Shown: positions 14,701-29,700 of the stretch, in pieces | Layout: each line of letters starts with the position of its first letter | Position numbering within the stretch: the stretch's first letter is position 1 | Assembly: GCA_030549495.1 (NCBI GenBank) | Contig: JAUIRK010000312.1 | Location: 124,001 to 188,000, forward strand | Direction of reading: 5' to 3' | DNA from: Nectonema munidae | Taxonomy: Eukaryota; Nematomorpha; Nectonematoida; Nectonematidae | Length of the DNA: 64,000 bases | Notes under the pieces: generated by a model | Told to the model about the DNA's origin: nothing | The model's database searches: none | What the model saw: the letters and a program-made list of their open reading frames with translations, nothing else | Made by a program: the position numbers and the translations under genes

Positions 14701-17700
14701 AATCTTGTGCTTATCTTGGCATCCTACAGTAGGGAATGTGTTGGCTATAGTTCGACAAGCATCACTTGATGAAGTACCCAATAGAATTGATGTTTTTGTC
14801 GAGTTATGGATTCGCAACAATTATCATTGGTCTCTTAAGAAGTCAATCAATACTAATGACAGTTCAAGTGAGTTAAATGAAGATGCATGCATACAGATAC
14901 AATGGTATGATGACAATAAGTTTTCCAACTACTTGGCATTGTATTTTATATCAGCATCTTCTTGTCTTTTCTATTCCTTCACTTTACATCCTTCGTCCTT
15001 TGCGATTATGGGGAATCCTATGCTGTTTATCACTGATGGATCTCGAATCAATGTGACTGATCTTTCAGCAAGCAAACTTCCTCATCCACTATTTTCCTAC
15101 AGTCTTAATACTATATTTCCAGTTGATAATATCGCTTGTATGTGTGTCGATGATACAAACTTTTTAATGGCACATTCAGCATGCCTTCTCATATTTTACA
15201 AGTTTGACGATTTTGATTCTCAAGTTTCTACTAAGAGCATTGATATTCGAAATTCTTTTACTCTTTCTGAAACCTTTTTAAAAGAAAATACCCTGTACAT
15301 GTCTGAATTTGGGAAAATTTTATCGCGTAAGAATAGACCAATTTTTAAATACTTTTATCACATTTTTTTAGGCAAGAGTTTGCAAAGTTTTATTGACGAT
15401 TCTTTCAAGATTTTAAGCTTGCATTTGCTAAATCATCAAAATCTCATTCTATGCACATACTTCCACAAAACCAACTCCTACATTTTATTCAAAAGTACGC
15501 TAAGCTTTGACCATGACATGATTTCTCTAACCCTGTCCGGTTTTTTAGCTCATGAAGTTATGATAAGTTCATACAGTTCTCTTTCAAAAAATGACTTTTT
15601 CATGATTCATACGGCAGATGATAAATTCTTCAAGTTAAACCTGAAAGATTCTTTCTTTTCGCCGCCTTGCAATTTTGAGCCCAAGAATTTGCTTTCTGAC
15701 TTTTCTTTAGATAAATCTTCTGCCATTTCAATAGATAGTTCTAGTAAACTTGATCGTGTTAAATTTTTAAACATTTGTAATGATGAATTCGTAAGCCTTT
15801 CGTTAACACTTTCAAACGATCTGTATGTGGATAATGTAAGGATAGCCTCGGATGTCCTTTCTTTTTATAAATTTGAAAATTTTTTGTTTTGGACAGATCT
15901 TTTCAAACGGCTAAGTTTCATTCCTTTCAAATCTTTTCTCAGGGAAGACGATCACAATAATCATGGTGAGTTTAGAATACACAGTTTCGGTGAATTAAAG
16001 TTGAAAGTAAAATATATAGATATAAACGAAGAATGCAAAATTATCGTTTGTGATAAAAAAGACATCTCAATTTTGTGTGAGATAAAACGTGGTAATCTTG
16101 AAATTATTTATCCACGTCCTCTCTTGATCCACAAAATTTTTGAGTGTTTAACTTTGCGAAATTTTAAGCGTGCTCTTAACATTTGCAAACGACATCGTAT
16201 TGATATGAATGTCCTAATAGATTATGACTATTCTCAATTTTTATTGGATATACCTGGATTTCTTGTAGACATTGGTAATGACAAAGATATCAATTTATTC
16301 TTATCTGAACTTAATTCAAAAGATTCTATATCTGATGTATACTCTGACTTTGTTGGTCAAAGTCATGATTCTTGCGATAAAGATGTTTTCTTGATTTGCA
16401 ACAAATTTAGAATTGCTTTCAATACTTTTTCAAATCCTTTCTTATTTTTCTATTCTCATTTAACTTCCTTTTTTGTGCAACCAAAAAGAGATGTTTATTC
16501 CGCTCTAAATTACGTTAAAATGGCTCTCATGTCATCATCCAATGAGGAAATAAAGCTTGCTGGCGCCATTAAGCATATACTATACTTTGTGAGCAAAGAT
16601 GTCTTATACGCTGAGGCACTTGTCACCTGTGACTTTGAAACGACAATGATAGTTGCTGAGCATTGTCAAAGAGATCCAAATGAATATCTACCTTATTTAA
16701 AGGAATTGCAAAAACATAAACTGCCTTATAGGAATTATCTCATAAACAAAGATTTGAATCGGTATCATCACCTTAATATTACTACTTTCATACTTCTCAT
16801 TTTCAATTTTCCAAATTATTAGAAATATTGATGCTTTGTCCTGCCTACTTAACTGTCAATCACAGGAAGTCATGGATGAAGTTTTGCAGTTTGTAAAAAA
16901 ATTTAGTTTATATTCTGAAGCAATAGACATCAAAGATGCAATGGTTAATATACAAGGTATACATTATTCATCTTTATTTTCTTTTAGAATTTAGGAATAT
17001 GTTTTTCTGTTATACTCCTAAATCAAATATGTTTTGAGGTGTTCTCTAATAAAGGTTTTAGCGATTATTTAAAAATTTTAACGAATCTCCCTTAGCAAAG
17101 ACTATTTTACTATCTCTTCATCAGAAATGAAGGACACAAATATAGATCCATCGTTTTTTTGTTGAATAAGTCTAAATCTATGGTAAAAATAGAGGATTTA
17201 GATTTTTCTGGTATCGAATTATTAAATAAATGCAAACATTTAAATTTCAGTCAAACGTGCTAAAAAAGAGAGGGAAGGTGTTGCTATCCAAGAAATAAAA
17301 AAAAGGTATAGACCCTGTTTTGGGTATTTGAGTATTTCAGCTTATGAGTGTCTAATGTGGATATGTATGTAATATGCATTTATTTGTGTATGTATGTATG
17401 TCTAGATTTTTTGTTTCCGATGTGTTACAAATAAATAGGGAAGCTTGTGTCAAGATTGTCAAAAAATTTATATGTAAATGTATGTATGTACGATGGCGCT
17501 AACACTAAACCTAACCTCAACAAAACAACACTAATACTAATTTTAGACGAATCCTAGCTCTTACAATATGTTTCCAAAATTGTACACATTTAAGCTCATT
17601 TTGAAATTGCCTGGCTAATTATTATGCAAATTGCTGAAAAGATTTGAATAGTCAAAATCAGTGGGATGGTGAAACGAGCACCTCTTAAAAGCGACCAGTT

Positions 17701-20700
17701 CTAATTCTTTCCAATTAATCCTGGTTGCGCTTATTCGATCTTCACCGCTTCAAAAGATCCACTTTTGATACTTCCGTTAAGTATTCCCTACATCAGGGTT
17801 GACTTTATCTGAAAGATATAATGTATCTATTGCCGTAGACTTTGGTGATGAAAACTCTCTAAAATAGCAGTTCTATCAATCTTAATAACAGGATGTGTGT
17901 TTGATCTTGTGTTTGTAGTGGAGTGATTTTACAAACTCTTTTGAAACAAGCGTCATAAGATTTTCTTTTTGAAGTCTGACATAAACAACATTTGCTTGAC
18001 TTGATGGATCTTGTTCTCGTATATTTCGATAAGTGACTAAAGTTCCATCTTTTCTCCATGCTTTTGAAGCTAATTTCACGGGTAAATTCTTGATAAATTT
18101 TTTTCCCTCTGTTACCCTTTCCCGTGGCAATCAAATCTAACTATTGAAAGAAGTCATATGTAAAATGTTATGGAATATCAGCATCAGCCAATTTTTTTCT
18201 GGGGTGTGAAATTGAACTAGAAAGAAAAAACAACGGTTATTTTTGACGATTTTAGTTACAGTAGCATCTACTGAAGAGTCTTTAGGTGAGCTTAAATTTA
18301 TCCAAAATTATTTGCGATCCAATATGTCGGAAATTCCACTTGATAACCTAACAAGACTAAGCATTGAAGCTAGTATTAATAGGCAAGTTGGTTTTGTTAG
18401 AATTATTAGAAATTTTGGACATAAGTAAGCCAGAAAATAATAATAATCAGTTTTACGGGTGATTTTTCGGGTCTTTTGCCTTTTGTAATAAATATGAGAT
18501 ATGTTTTACATGATATAATTAATCGTCTCCAATTTTTTCTACTTTGCTCATATCCTGGATTTAAATGTCTTTTCCTCATATCTCTTTCACCTACTTCTTT
18601 CCAAGTTATCATTAGCTTCCCCTTACATTTACCGATATTTTGCTCTATACACACTCTTTTAATAACTTTTCTATTGGTCTTCTAATCACATGGCCACGTC
18701 TTGACATTTGATTTTCCAGGACTTTATTTATTTCATTTTCTTGACACAAGTTTCATATTTTGTTATTGCTTATCCTAGATTTTAAACTCAACTTTCACAT
18801 AATTCTTAGCATTCTCATTTCTGTTGCATTTAGTCTGTTTTTCTCAGCTTCTTTCAAAGCCCAACGATGACGGCTATAAACTAAGCTTGTTCTGATACAA
18901 TTTTTATACAAATTTAGGTGCAAAGAAAAAGTGCTATCGCACAAAATACTGTTTAGGGATTTAAATTTCTTCCAAGCTAGCCTTATTCTATGTTATAATG
19001 AATTACCTACATCACCCATCTTATCTAAAGCCTCCCCTAATAACAGAATTGATCAACCTCTTCTCCCTCTACTACAACATTTGCATTTATCATCTCTACA
19101 ATTTTAGGAGTGAAATAAGTACTGCACTTAAAATTTTTGCTTTTGATAAGCTATGCTTGATATCTTTGAAACTAAATTTTCCAATTTTAAAGTCCTTTAT
19201 TTTCATTCATTTAGATTTATTACTGTTAATTTTTATTTATTTATTTTTTTCTTCAGGAGAATCTGAATTTAAAATGATCTCATCACACCAGTTTTTACCT
19301 TCTTCGTTAACCCTACCATATCATCCATGCACTTGTCTGTAAGTGCTACTACTTTCCCCTAGGCGGCCATTTAAATCTGTCAAGATAGTACATATTTCTA
19401 TTTTGTCTAAATTAAAATAAAAATTTTCTTTTTTTCAAGACTTAGGTGTAGGGCGTACACTGAGAAAAATAACCATACCTCCTCATTTGTACAGATATCT
19501 ACGGCAATTATTCTATCACTCAACCGATTCACATTAATTATATCTATCTTTACCATTATTCCTACTCCTGCTCTTCACTTGTCATTGCCTACCTAAAATA
19601 ACTTATAATTGCAAATTATATTTACTTTTCTTCCTTTTTAACATTTCAACAACCTCCACCATCTTTCCAACTAAACTTCCAACATTTAAAGATCCAACTA
19701 GCCACTTCTCAATGCAATAGCCATCAGTATTTTTTCTGCGGTAGCAAACCCCACCTGTTACTTTTGGCTATTCCGCACCAATTATTATTATTGTTCTTAG
19801 TATCCATAGTTGTAAAAAGTTTGGTAAAGGTATTTGCATTGCGGTATACTCTGGGCTTGGGACTAGACGATGTCGAAATTTCTTGAAGCCAGAAAAGAGT
19901 TAAATTTATGCCTGCTCTTACATTTTAACCCTAATACTTTATATGATCAATAAATGATCATATGTTGAAGTTTCATGCTTATTTATCAACCGTATAATTG
20001 CCGATTATTATAAATTGTAGGTTTAGACTTGTGGATTAATCTGTGTTTGGGAGTATAAACTAATTCGTGCTATCGTTTAAAATTTAGTCTTGAGCACACT
20101 ATTCATTAAAAAAAATGTGCACCATGATTGTGGGGGGGGGGGGCAGCCAGTTGAAGAAATTTTAGTGCATCCGCTGAAATAGTAAATGAAAGATATGCCC
20201 CCTTAAAACGTTTTCCTGTGAGCACTATTCTGTTGAGAACCATAGATTTAAAGAAGAATGGTTCTAAAAATTAAGGTCTGCATATTTATACTTAGAGCAT
20301 AACTTAAATTTTACATGATTAAACAGTAGTGTTATTTTATTATTAACAAAAAAAATGGAAACTAATATTAATTGCAAAATGTTTTTTACGTTTTGTTGGT
20401 AAAATCTGGTGCGCTTGTAACGTGTATCCATGTACTTTTTGTGCAGCGGCAGACAAGCGAAATCAGTTAAAGTTAAATTTTATAATCAAACAACTCAAAC
20501 CTAAATGTTGAAGCCAAGTCTCTAAAACCTTGCCATTATATCATAGATGATAAAGAAGGAAAACTTTTGTTGATGAAGTTGAAGGAAGAATATGCTGAAT
20601 TTCTTTGCAAAAAGAGCGATTTTTCTCTTTCTGGCTTTTATTTTTTTTGCGCCAAACAGTTTGAAAAAGCTCTCAAATGCTACCAAAACCTCTGTGATTT

Positions 20701-23700
20701 TGATGGAGTTCTCAATTGTTGTCGTGCTCTCTCAATGCCTGCAACTGAGATGAACGCAATCCTTCAAAAAATTGCTAAGCAACTATATCAACACAAAAAG
20801 TAACGTGACAGATATTTTTAATTTAACTCTGATATATGTGCATTTTTTCCTATTTCTTGAATCAATTTAAATTCATTTTGTGTATAAATATTGAGATAAA
20901 ATAACCAGCGTTGGAAACCGGCTAAGAACCTGATTTTAATCTTGTTATTTTAAAACCTATATATGGGGGAGTGAGTAAAGTGGTTGGATTCTGCGTTTCA
21001 TTAACTCAAGGTCTTGGGTTCGATCCCTCATTCAGCCTCCTTTCCTTATAGTTCGATACAAGCTGTGCCATTTCAATGAAAACACCCCACGATACTTTTT
21101 TACCTAAACCAAATCAATTTTTCATTTTTTAATATAATAATATTTAATTAGGTACTTATGGGTTATCTCCCCCCCCCTCCCCACTCTAAAAAATTTGTTA
21201 AAATTTTTTTTCCAACTTAATAATTAAAAAATATTAATTAATTAATAATTTTAAATATATAATTAAATATATATATTTAAATTATGAAAATAAATTAAAT
21301 AAATTATTACTTTTTTGCTGTATGATTTTCATTAGTTACACTATATAATATTTTTTGAGTAAGCAGACGATATTTTGCCAACTAAAATAGTAGAATATTT
21401 TAGACTTTTTTTTATTAGTTTGTATTGGACTCATGTTTAAACAAGTAATTTATTATTTTTACTCATCATTTAAATTCAAATAAAAATTTTTAGAGTGGGG
21501 GGGGGGGGGGGAGATGACCCATAAGTACCGTTAATAAGTTAAGTTCCCAACCCTACGGTCGCGACCCCTAATACGGGTCGCCAAACATTTTTTGGTGTCG
21601 CCAAAAGCCTTAAAATAAAAACACTGTCAACTCTTAATTCTACGAGTTTTTAAGGATATACAGTCACAGATTGGTTGAGGGATAATGGATAATTTCTTAT
21701 CTATTTTTAACAAAGATAAATGAAGAAAGGTACGAAGAAGATAAACCCACAAAAATGATAAATCAATTTTAATTTTCATATGTTTTAAACATAAAGAGAG
21801 GAGGAAAAAAGCTGTCAAATAACGATGGATTTATTATCTTCGTGCTTTTCTCCTACAATCTGGAGTAATTGAGTGAGGAGTTTGACAGGCACATTCTCGG
21901 TGGAGAAATACAAATGTTTGGGAAGACCTTTCGATATCCAAGCCAAAGATCTTTCAATCCAAAATCTTCATGAGGAGCTTATAGAGATCCAGCATGAGGA
22001 AACTCTTCGTTTTAACTTTCAGCGACAAACTCTAAGTGTGTTCTGGACTACTGTGAAAAAAAGAAACCAGTCCTTGGATTCGAGGTTGTTAGAGTGTTAT
22101 TGCCTTTCGCTACAACCTATTTGTGTGAATCACGATTTGCAGTTCTCGAAATATGATGTGAGGGTTGCACTTTTCAAGACTGAACCACGAATATAGTAAC
22201 TTAGCAACATGATGCTCCAATTGAAATTAATTTACTATTTCACACCTTTAGCTTGTTCTTAAAAAATGTGACAGAATATTATTCCAGAAGTGGTTGTTTT
22301 AATTAATGTCAAGTTTTAAAATTCATAATGCTGTGAATATAATAAAATTTAATGATAATTTTGTCTTTCACAAACTTAAAGTACCTCTCTTGCAGATATA
22401 TTCATCACAATTGTCGTCCCTTACTTTTACAGCCAGCTAATCATATATGTAGTTTTATTAAAGTATATGCAACTAAATTTGTGGGGTCGCGTCCCTATTT
22501 TGAGAAATACAATTTGGGTCGCCTAAAAAAAGATTGGGAAGTACTATGCTAAAGTAATTAGTAGAATATGCAAAATAGTTTTTAAGGAATCTCGGGCTTT
22601 TTTAAAAACAATTTGTTGGTAAAGTGATAACGGATTAGGAGTTTTCTTGCCGGATTAGATCGCGCCTTCTTCTTAAAATATGATTTGTTTTATTATTTTT
22701 CTTAAACAGTGTGTTGATAAAACATGGTGTTTTATCGCCTCCACTTAAATCGTTTTTGAACAGTAGGTTTTTTTTCAAAAATTAGTTGAAGCTCTACTTC
22801 CTTTGAAAATTGTTTTAAAGTTTTTTCTGCCTTGATGGTTTTAATTCACTTATATATAACTGATATATTGATGAAAATTTGTTTTAAAAAGTTGGAGAAA
22901 AATGAAAATGGAGTTTCTTCTCGTTTACGAGAAAAACTTTTGCAAAGATATGCATGCCCTCGCTTGACTGTCAAAGTCTTTATGCTAAAATGTAGTCACA
23001 TACGGTGTCACCTTTCAACAAAAATTAATAAGAGAGAAACTTTTTTTTTTTATAATTTTTAAAATTTATTATAAAAGAATTTTTTTATTAAAAGAATAAT
23101 AAAGAATTCTTTATTATTAAAGAAATTTTCTAGCCCAGTGGTTTTCAAACTGGAGTCCGCGTACCGCCAAGAAGTTCCATGGGGATCGAGAAGGGGACAT
23201 TGAGTGAATCCTTTTCGCAAACTATTGCACCCATATTGGGTCATTTGCCATTTTTGCCAATAAATCACATTTAAAAAGAATAAATTAGTTAGTCTTTGAA
23301 TAGAGTACTATTTTTTTCTTGTATTGCTTTTCATGCCTAATTTGTAAATGTGCATTTTTCTTAATGGCTTAAAAAAATGAAATATGACGACTCACACTTG
23401 AAATTTTGTTTTACTGCATTAACGACTGGTGGGGAAGAGGAACATGGGACTTTTGTGTTCTGAAGTGTTGGCATCAACTTTTTTAAAGCCCGACAAATGA
23501 AGCTTGCGCTGGTAGTGAAGCACTCAACTTCGGTAAACAAAATTATTGGTTGAACGTTATTATTTATGGTTTGAAAAGTTTCAAAAAATATCTTTTGTCA
23601 AAAAGTATCTCAACATAGCAGAATAGTTGAAAGACAAATCATCTGCAGTCTATTTATAGGAATTTTAACTATGTGTGAAAAAACAAGACCTTTTCACACA

Positions 23701-26700
23701 CCACGTGTATTGATGATAATAAACAGCAATGTCTTTTACTTTAATCAGTGCTAGTGTTTAAGTATAGTCGTTCTCCTACATTTAGGTACATTATGCATTT
23801 TAAAATTCCATTATTTTGTTCTTTATTTTATCATTTGCTAAGGAAATGTGAAAGTGCTCTTAACAATAAATAAAACTGTGCGCATTAATAACGCAAAACA
23901 GCGCTTCTAACTATTTTGTTTGTTTTCTGAGTTATGAAAAGAAAATGATTGCGAATTTGAAAAACTCTGCTGCACTCAAACGCGAGATCGCTTTCCAAAA
24001 GAAAAGTTTCGAAGTGGAAAGAAATCAAGCAATTTGTGCAAAGCAAACCAGACACGCATGTAGAATTTTCTGGTGCCCGTTTTCATTCCTATCATTTTTG
24101 GTGAACATATTTGAATCTGTGAATTCCCTTAAGCTTGCGCTCCAAGGAAAAGAGATCACAGTACTCCATTGTCGTAAAAAATGTCAGCTTTTGAAATGAA
24201 GATGGAATTATGGCATTCTTAGACAAGGAAAATTTTGTTTGATTTTCACATATAAACATATTAGTTGATGTTATTTTCATTAATGAAGATGTCCTAGAGG
24301 CAATGAAACACAATGTAGCATATCTTAGCCAAGAAATTCCTCTTTATTTTCCTAACCTAAAAAATTTGAAAAATACTATCAATTTTTTAAAAACCCGTTT
24401 ATAATCTCGATTACTGGCCTCAGAAGACTTCTTAATTCAAGAACACTTATTGTTTTTATTAATGATTGAAGAGATGTAAAACATGCTTTCTGTGAAATGT
24501 CTCATAGCGATTTTTCGATTGAAATGGGGGGTTCTATTACTGCAAAGATTGCTCTGATTCGATTTGCCACTATATATGAGTGTGAGCAAGCGTTTTCCAT
24601 GCTAATTGCCAGCCCCCTCCCCTCCCCCCTCCCTCCATTTTTGCTTAGCGCGGGCACTGCTCCTTCTTTAGAATAGCTCTAGTTGTCCAACCTTTTTTTG
24701 CCAGTTACCTGTTAGGCATTTTTTCGCCTTTTTAAAACAGAATCAAACTTTAAATAAAACTAAGCATATAAAATGATATAATAATTGCAGAAGTAGAAGA
24801 ACTCAGCGTATTTTATTAAAATCTTTGATTTTGGAAGGAGTTTCTCCACTTTTTTGGTGGGACTGAAACTTCCATATATATCGCTTTCTGGTTTGAACCT
24901 ATTTCTGGCTTTAGATTAGACATGAAGAAGTACAGAAAAGTCTAATTCATGCTAGGAATCAAAGTATACGCTTCTGTTTTAAACAATGTTGGATGTGAAG
25001 AGAAATTTTTTCTTTAAGCGTAGGTGTAAAAATGGCATCAAAATCGAAGCTTTACGGCGAAAAAAGATCCAATCAAAATGATTTTAGTCTAAAGGATTTG
25101 CCAACTGGGCATCATTCAGTTGCATTTTTATTCCATGAGCCATTGTATATCGGGAGCGATCATTTTTAAATATTGTTCCTGTGTGACGAAACTCAAGGAA
25201 TAGGCTTCTATTGAAAAGTTAAAAATCTTGTGAAAGTTCACCAACTTTTCAGTATAAAATAGAACTTTTCTTTTTTGTCTGATAAATCTTTGATGTTTTC
25301 TTTAGTTTATCAAGTTTTTCAAAGCATGTTTATGAAAAAAAATTAAGCCCACGGTTTTCCAATCCTGCTTATCGCCGAACACTATTTGAAAGATTAATAA
25401 ATTGTATTCTTCTTAGATTTTTAGTCATTAATCCTTTCTATTCAAGCTTCCAAAAGGCAAATGAAGTTTATGAATTTTTGAATGAGTATGCCTCCAGTTT
25501 CGAATGCCTTCTCCTTGATGAGGACTGGGAAAAGGCGTTTTGGCTGACAAACTCACAAAAGCTCTCGTGTGATGTTGGTCAAAGTCTTTATGTTCAGTTT
25601 CTTTCTGCCTTACTCACATCCTGTGGTCAATACGTGAAGCAGCTGGAGGACATGAAGAAAGACGTGTGCCGATATTCTGAGCGCCTTTCTCAAGTCATGG
25701 CAGATAAGAGGTTTACTAATACTTCGTACTCTTTTTTATTTTTTATTTGTAATTTTTTAGAGATTTATAACTCCATCTTTATATAATTTTTCAACTTTGA
25801 CTTCAAAAATTAATAATTATTCCACATCATATTTCAAATATTATTATAAATCTCCAAAAAGTGTGATGAATATGTACCATATTTCAAGGTTGTTTGTGAA
25901 TGTTAATTTTAGATAGGCATTAAAAGATTTCCTGTTCATTTTAAACATTTCTAAATTTGTGTTGCAAGCAAAAAGTTTGATCTCATCTATTGGTTTGTAT
26001 TTGTAGTTTAGTGTCTTTCTTGCATTGTCTGTTTATAACCTTTTTATTTTCTTAGACAAAACCTTACGATTCATAAACTGAATTTATCCAATTTTTTTTC
26101 CAAAGGTAATTTTTGGTTTAAAAAATTTTCCTAAAAACTTTCCATTCATAAACTGAGTTTTGCTCCTTTACAAAGGTAAAATAAAAAACTTCATTTTTTA
26201 ATTTTATTTAATTTTTGAGTCTTTTTCTATGGGTTGCAAAAATACAAGACTTGGACCAAAATGATAAACATTTTTATGTTGGGTTTTTACAACGTTGCAC
26301 ACAATAAAGAGTGCAAAGGAATTTATTTTTAAATCTAACATATGTGAATATAACTATATATCAAATTAGAGTAGGAGGTGCAATAATATTACGACGCCGT
26401 CTCCTACTCCTTCTCAAAAGGTGCGACTCCATCGAATTCGTATTATCTCCTTCTTTTGGTTTGCATGAGCCAACAATATGAAGAAGTTTCAATATTTTTA
26501 AAATGGCGTTAAGTTCTTGAATATACAAAATCGTTAAAAACACTCTTTCCAACTTCTCCATAACACTAAGATGTAAACGACGTTGAAATTTAAGCATTCA
26601 AATTTAATGCCGCTTGAATAGGTGATTATTTTTTCATAAAAAGTGTACAGAATTGTCTCCCTATTACATACTTTTGTTTATCCATTGTATATTTCAGTGA

Positions 26701-29700
26701 GAAGTGTGATAGCATGACGATCGTTATGATATTCTAGGATTCGTTAAGAGAATAGCCAGTAGCTAAAATCGTTCGTAGCATCCAAACGAATCGCTTTTCT
26801 TGTTTTCGTTTAAAGTGATCTCGAGAATCTAATCAATTGTCCTTGTTGATAGTGGAAGCACTTCTGAGATTCTTTGGGAAAGAGCTGTCAGATCAGCTGA
26901 ATTTGAAATCCAAAGAGGCCATATTCGAATTGCTCCTGCGATGTTTGATATGATTTCATTGCGATCGATATAAAAGCCCAATCAATTTGTTTGATTTGCT
27001 TCTTCAATAATTTCATACTTTTGTTGACTTATTTCTATATTTGCTTGCAAGTATATCCATATACAGTAGATATCCTTTATGTCGCGGTAAGTAGGGCCCA
27101 AGTCAGAAATCGGCTTTATAAATCAGCAGTGCGTATTCTACCTTGTTTAACTTTTTCCTACGTATAAGTACACAAATTGAAATAAGTAAAAAACAATTTT
27201 TTACGCGTTTAAGTTTAAGTTTTAGAGACTTTATTGAAAAATGGGAGCCAAGATCTTCCCGCGTTATTTTCTTTCTTCAAATATTTTAGAAAAGTCTTTC
27301 TTGAAAAGAGAAACCGTGAAAAGCTGAGGGGAGAAAATAGCGACAACGAGTCTTGCCATAGTTCAATGTCATCTTTAGTTTCTACTTCAACGTTATCATC
27401 CTCTTTTTCGTCATCTCTTTCCATCAGTTCCAAATGCTCCAGCAAAAGCTCTTACAGGTCTGCCAAGAACAAGAAGAAACAACAAAAGAAACTGCTAGAC
27501 TTAAAAGAGGGAAATAAGTAAGAATACATTTTATCATATTCGAACTTCGTTTGCTCACTTATTTACTTTTTATTGGGTCCAAAATTTTTGCACATAACGT
27601 TTATAAATACTTCGGATGTTGATTTCAATTTTATGCAATTTTTTCTCATTATACTCAATCTACAGTAAAGTAAAACCTCTATCATGAAAACCTTTATTAA
27701 ACAGTGAAAACACTTCCGAAGTTTGAAACAAATGTCGTTGCTTTTTAATGAACAAGTCTACTTAATGAAGAACTTTTTAAGTGCCTTTGGTGGGGAATAT
27801 AGAAAGATTTTACTATACCCTCTTTCTTGTATTATTGAAGTAATATGGCCAAGGTACTCAATCCCCGCTCCAACTTTTTCTTTACAAAGAGGAGCCAACT
27901 TTTTCATAGATTTTTGAATGGGACAAACTTTTTTCTATCATTTAAAAATTCTGCCCACCTCCTAATCATACCGCATTTAAAAATGAGAATTGTCGCTCTC
28001 CTTCCAATTTTGTACTCCAGATGATATGAATACATATTCTTATCTATAAGTAAAATGTAAAATTTTAGAATCTAATTGGACGATTCAAACCAAAAGGTTA
28101 AATTTTAAAATATGTCAAATAAATAATATTTCCACAAATGTCTTCAAAGATGAAGTTGTTGTTATGATGTGAAGGAGAAAATGAAAATAAAGACTCAAGT
28201 CCTAAATTTTTTTACAAACCTCGAATTGTTAGGCGATCGGTGGATCCTAGATATGCGCTCTTGGCTTGAATCTTTTTAAATGTCTTGAAAATTGAATTAT
28301 CACTTTTCTGAGATTTTCAACTTCCCTGAGACATTGCAATGTTTCAGCTTTCCAAGTTTATTCATGCAAATCTTGATTAAGCGATTTTATAGACACTCTA
28401 GTCTATATGTTGGCCTTGTCCCAGAATATTTTCCCAACCCTACCATATTTTCTCACAATGTTGAAAACAATATGAGAGTAAAAATAATCCTAGCTGATTG
28501 TTTTTGGTTTTTGGATATGAAAATGTTTAAGTCTGCAAATACTGATTTGGATATGATAACCCCCATCCTAGTGGTTGCAAATGTTTGTCTATTTTGAAAA
28601 TGAGAATGCAGACTCAAAGGTTGTGCTTTCTTGATTAGTCATTTAAAGATGATTTTGAACTCACTATTTTTTACTTAGTTTATTTAACATTTTGCGTCTT
28701 TAACTTAAATTTTTTTTTAAAAGGAAAAAAGGTTATATCAAGACAGCGAAAAAATAAAAGGGGTAAAAGGAATACTTCTTCCTTTCATGCACTTTTGTCT
28801 CAAATGGAGTTTAATGATAGTCCAATTTAACCCAAATCGAACGTGATTTCACAAAAAGCTAAACATATTTTTCTAAAAATTTATCAAATGTTAAAAATAG
28901 AGATTATGTGTCACCAAACTACGGCCTGCAGGCCAGATCCGGGTAGCGAAGTAAATTTGTCCGGCCCGCACGGTAAATTTTGATATTGATAAGTGTTATA
29001 AAATGAGTATTTTTAAAATATATTGTTCATTTCCTCTTTTTATGTATCTTCAGTGTATCAACTTTGTTACATCCATAGGGAAAACATCGAAAAGTTTGCT
29101 TTGTTTTGTTTTAAACAAGTATTAATAGAAATTTCATAATGTCAGTGTTTTTAACTTTTCAATATTGCGACCCGCGTTTTTTAAATTTTCAGTAATCCGT
29201 CCCGTTTCAAAGAGAGTTTGGTTACCCCTGCACTAGATCAAAAATATTATTACATAGAAAGAGTCAGAATTACCTGAATTTATTTAGCTTTTTGCTGTTT
29301 CTTTTTTATTACTTTGTTCCTTCTAAAGCAAATTCATATGCACTTTTCTTGTTGCAGGTATGAACACGTTGCCATATTCAATTTCATCCTTCAAAAGTGT
29401 GATGCTTTTGTGCGAATGTTGCCGAAGATAAAGTCCTGTCGGAAAATGTTGCGTTACCTCTGCAAAAATGCTCTAATTGCTTCTCTGGACGAAGCTCTGA
29501 AAGAAACGAAGTCTTGTCTTGCCTCCTCTCTCAGAATTAATGCTATTTGGCCTCTTAACTTTTTTCAAAAAGTTAGCACTGGTAAAAATTTTGAAGTGTC
29601 TGTCTTAATTCGTGTATTTTCTGAGAGCCTGTTCTCCATATTTTCTTTGTAGAATAAGTAAAATCGCAATACAAAAATTGTATTTTTGGGTTGTAATTGT

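Noticed and set aside
22832-23062. Frame KKLEKNENGVSSRLREKLLQ considered as a missing ELP1 exon
   Set aside because: It does not match any ELP1 segment, the flanking ELP1 exons already join in phase, and it lies beside hAT DNA.
26780-26990. Short frame with LVDSGSTSEIL resembling a retroelement aspartic protease motif
   Set aside because: Too short, with no neighbouring retroelement parts; a chance match is likely.
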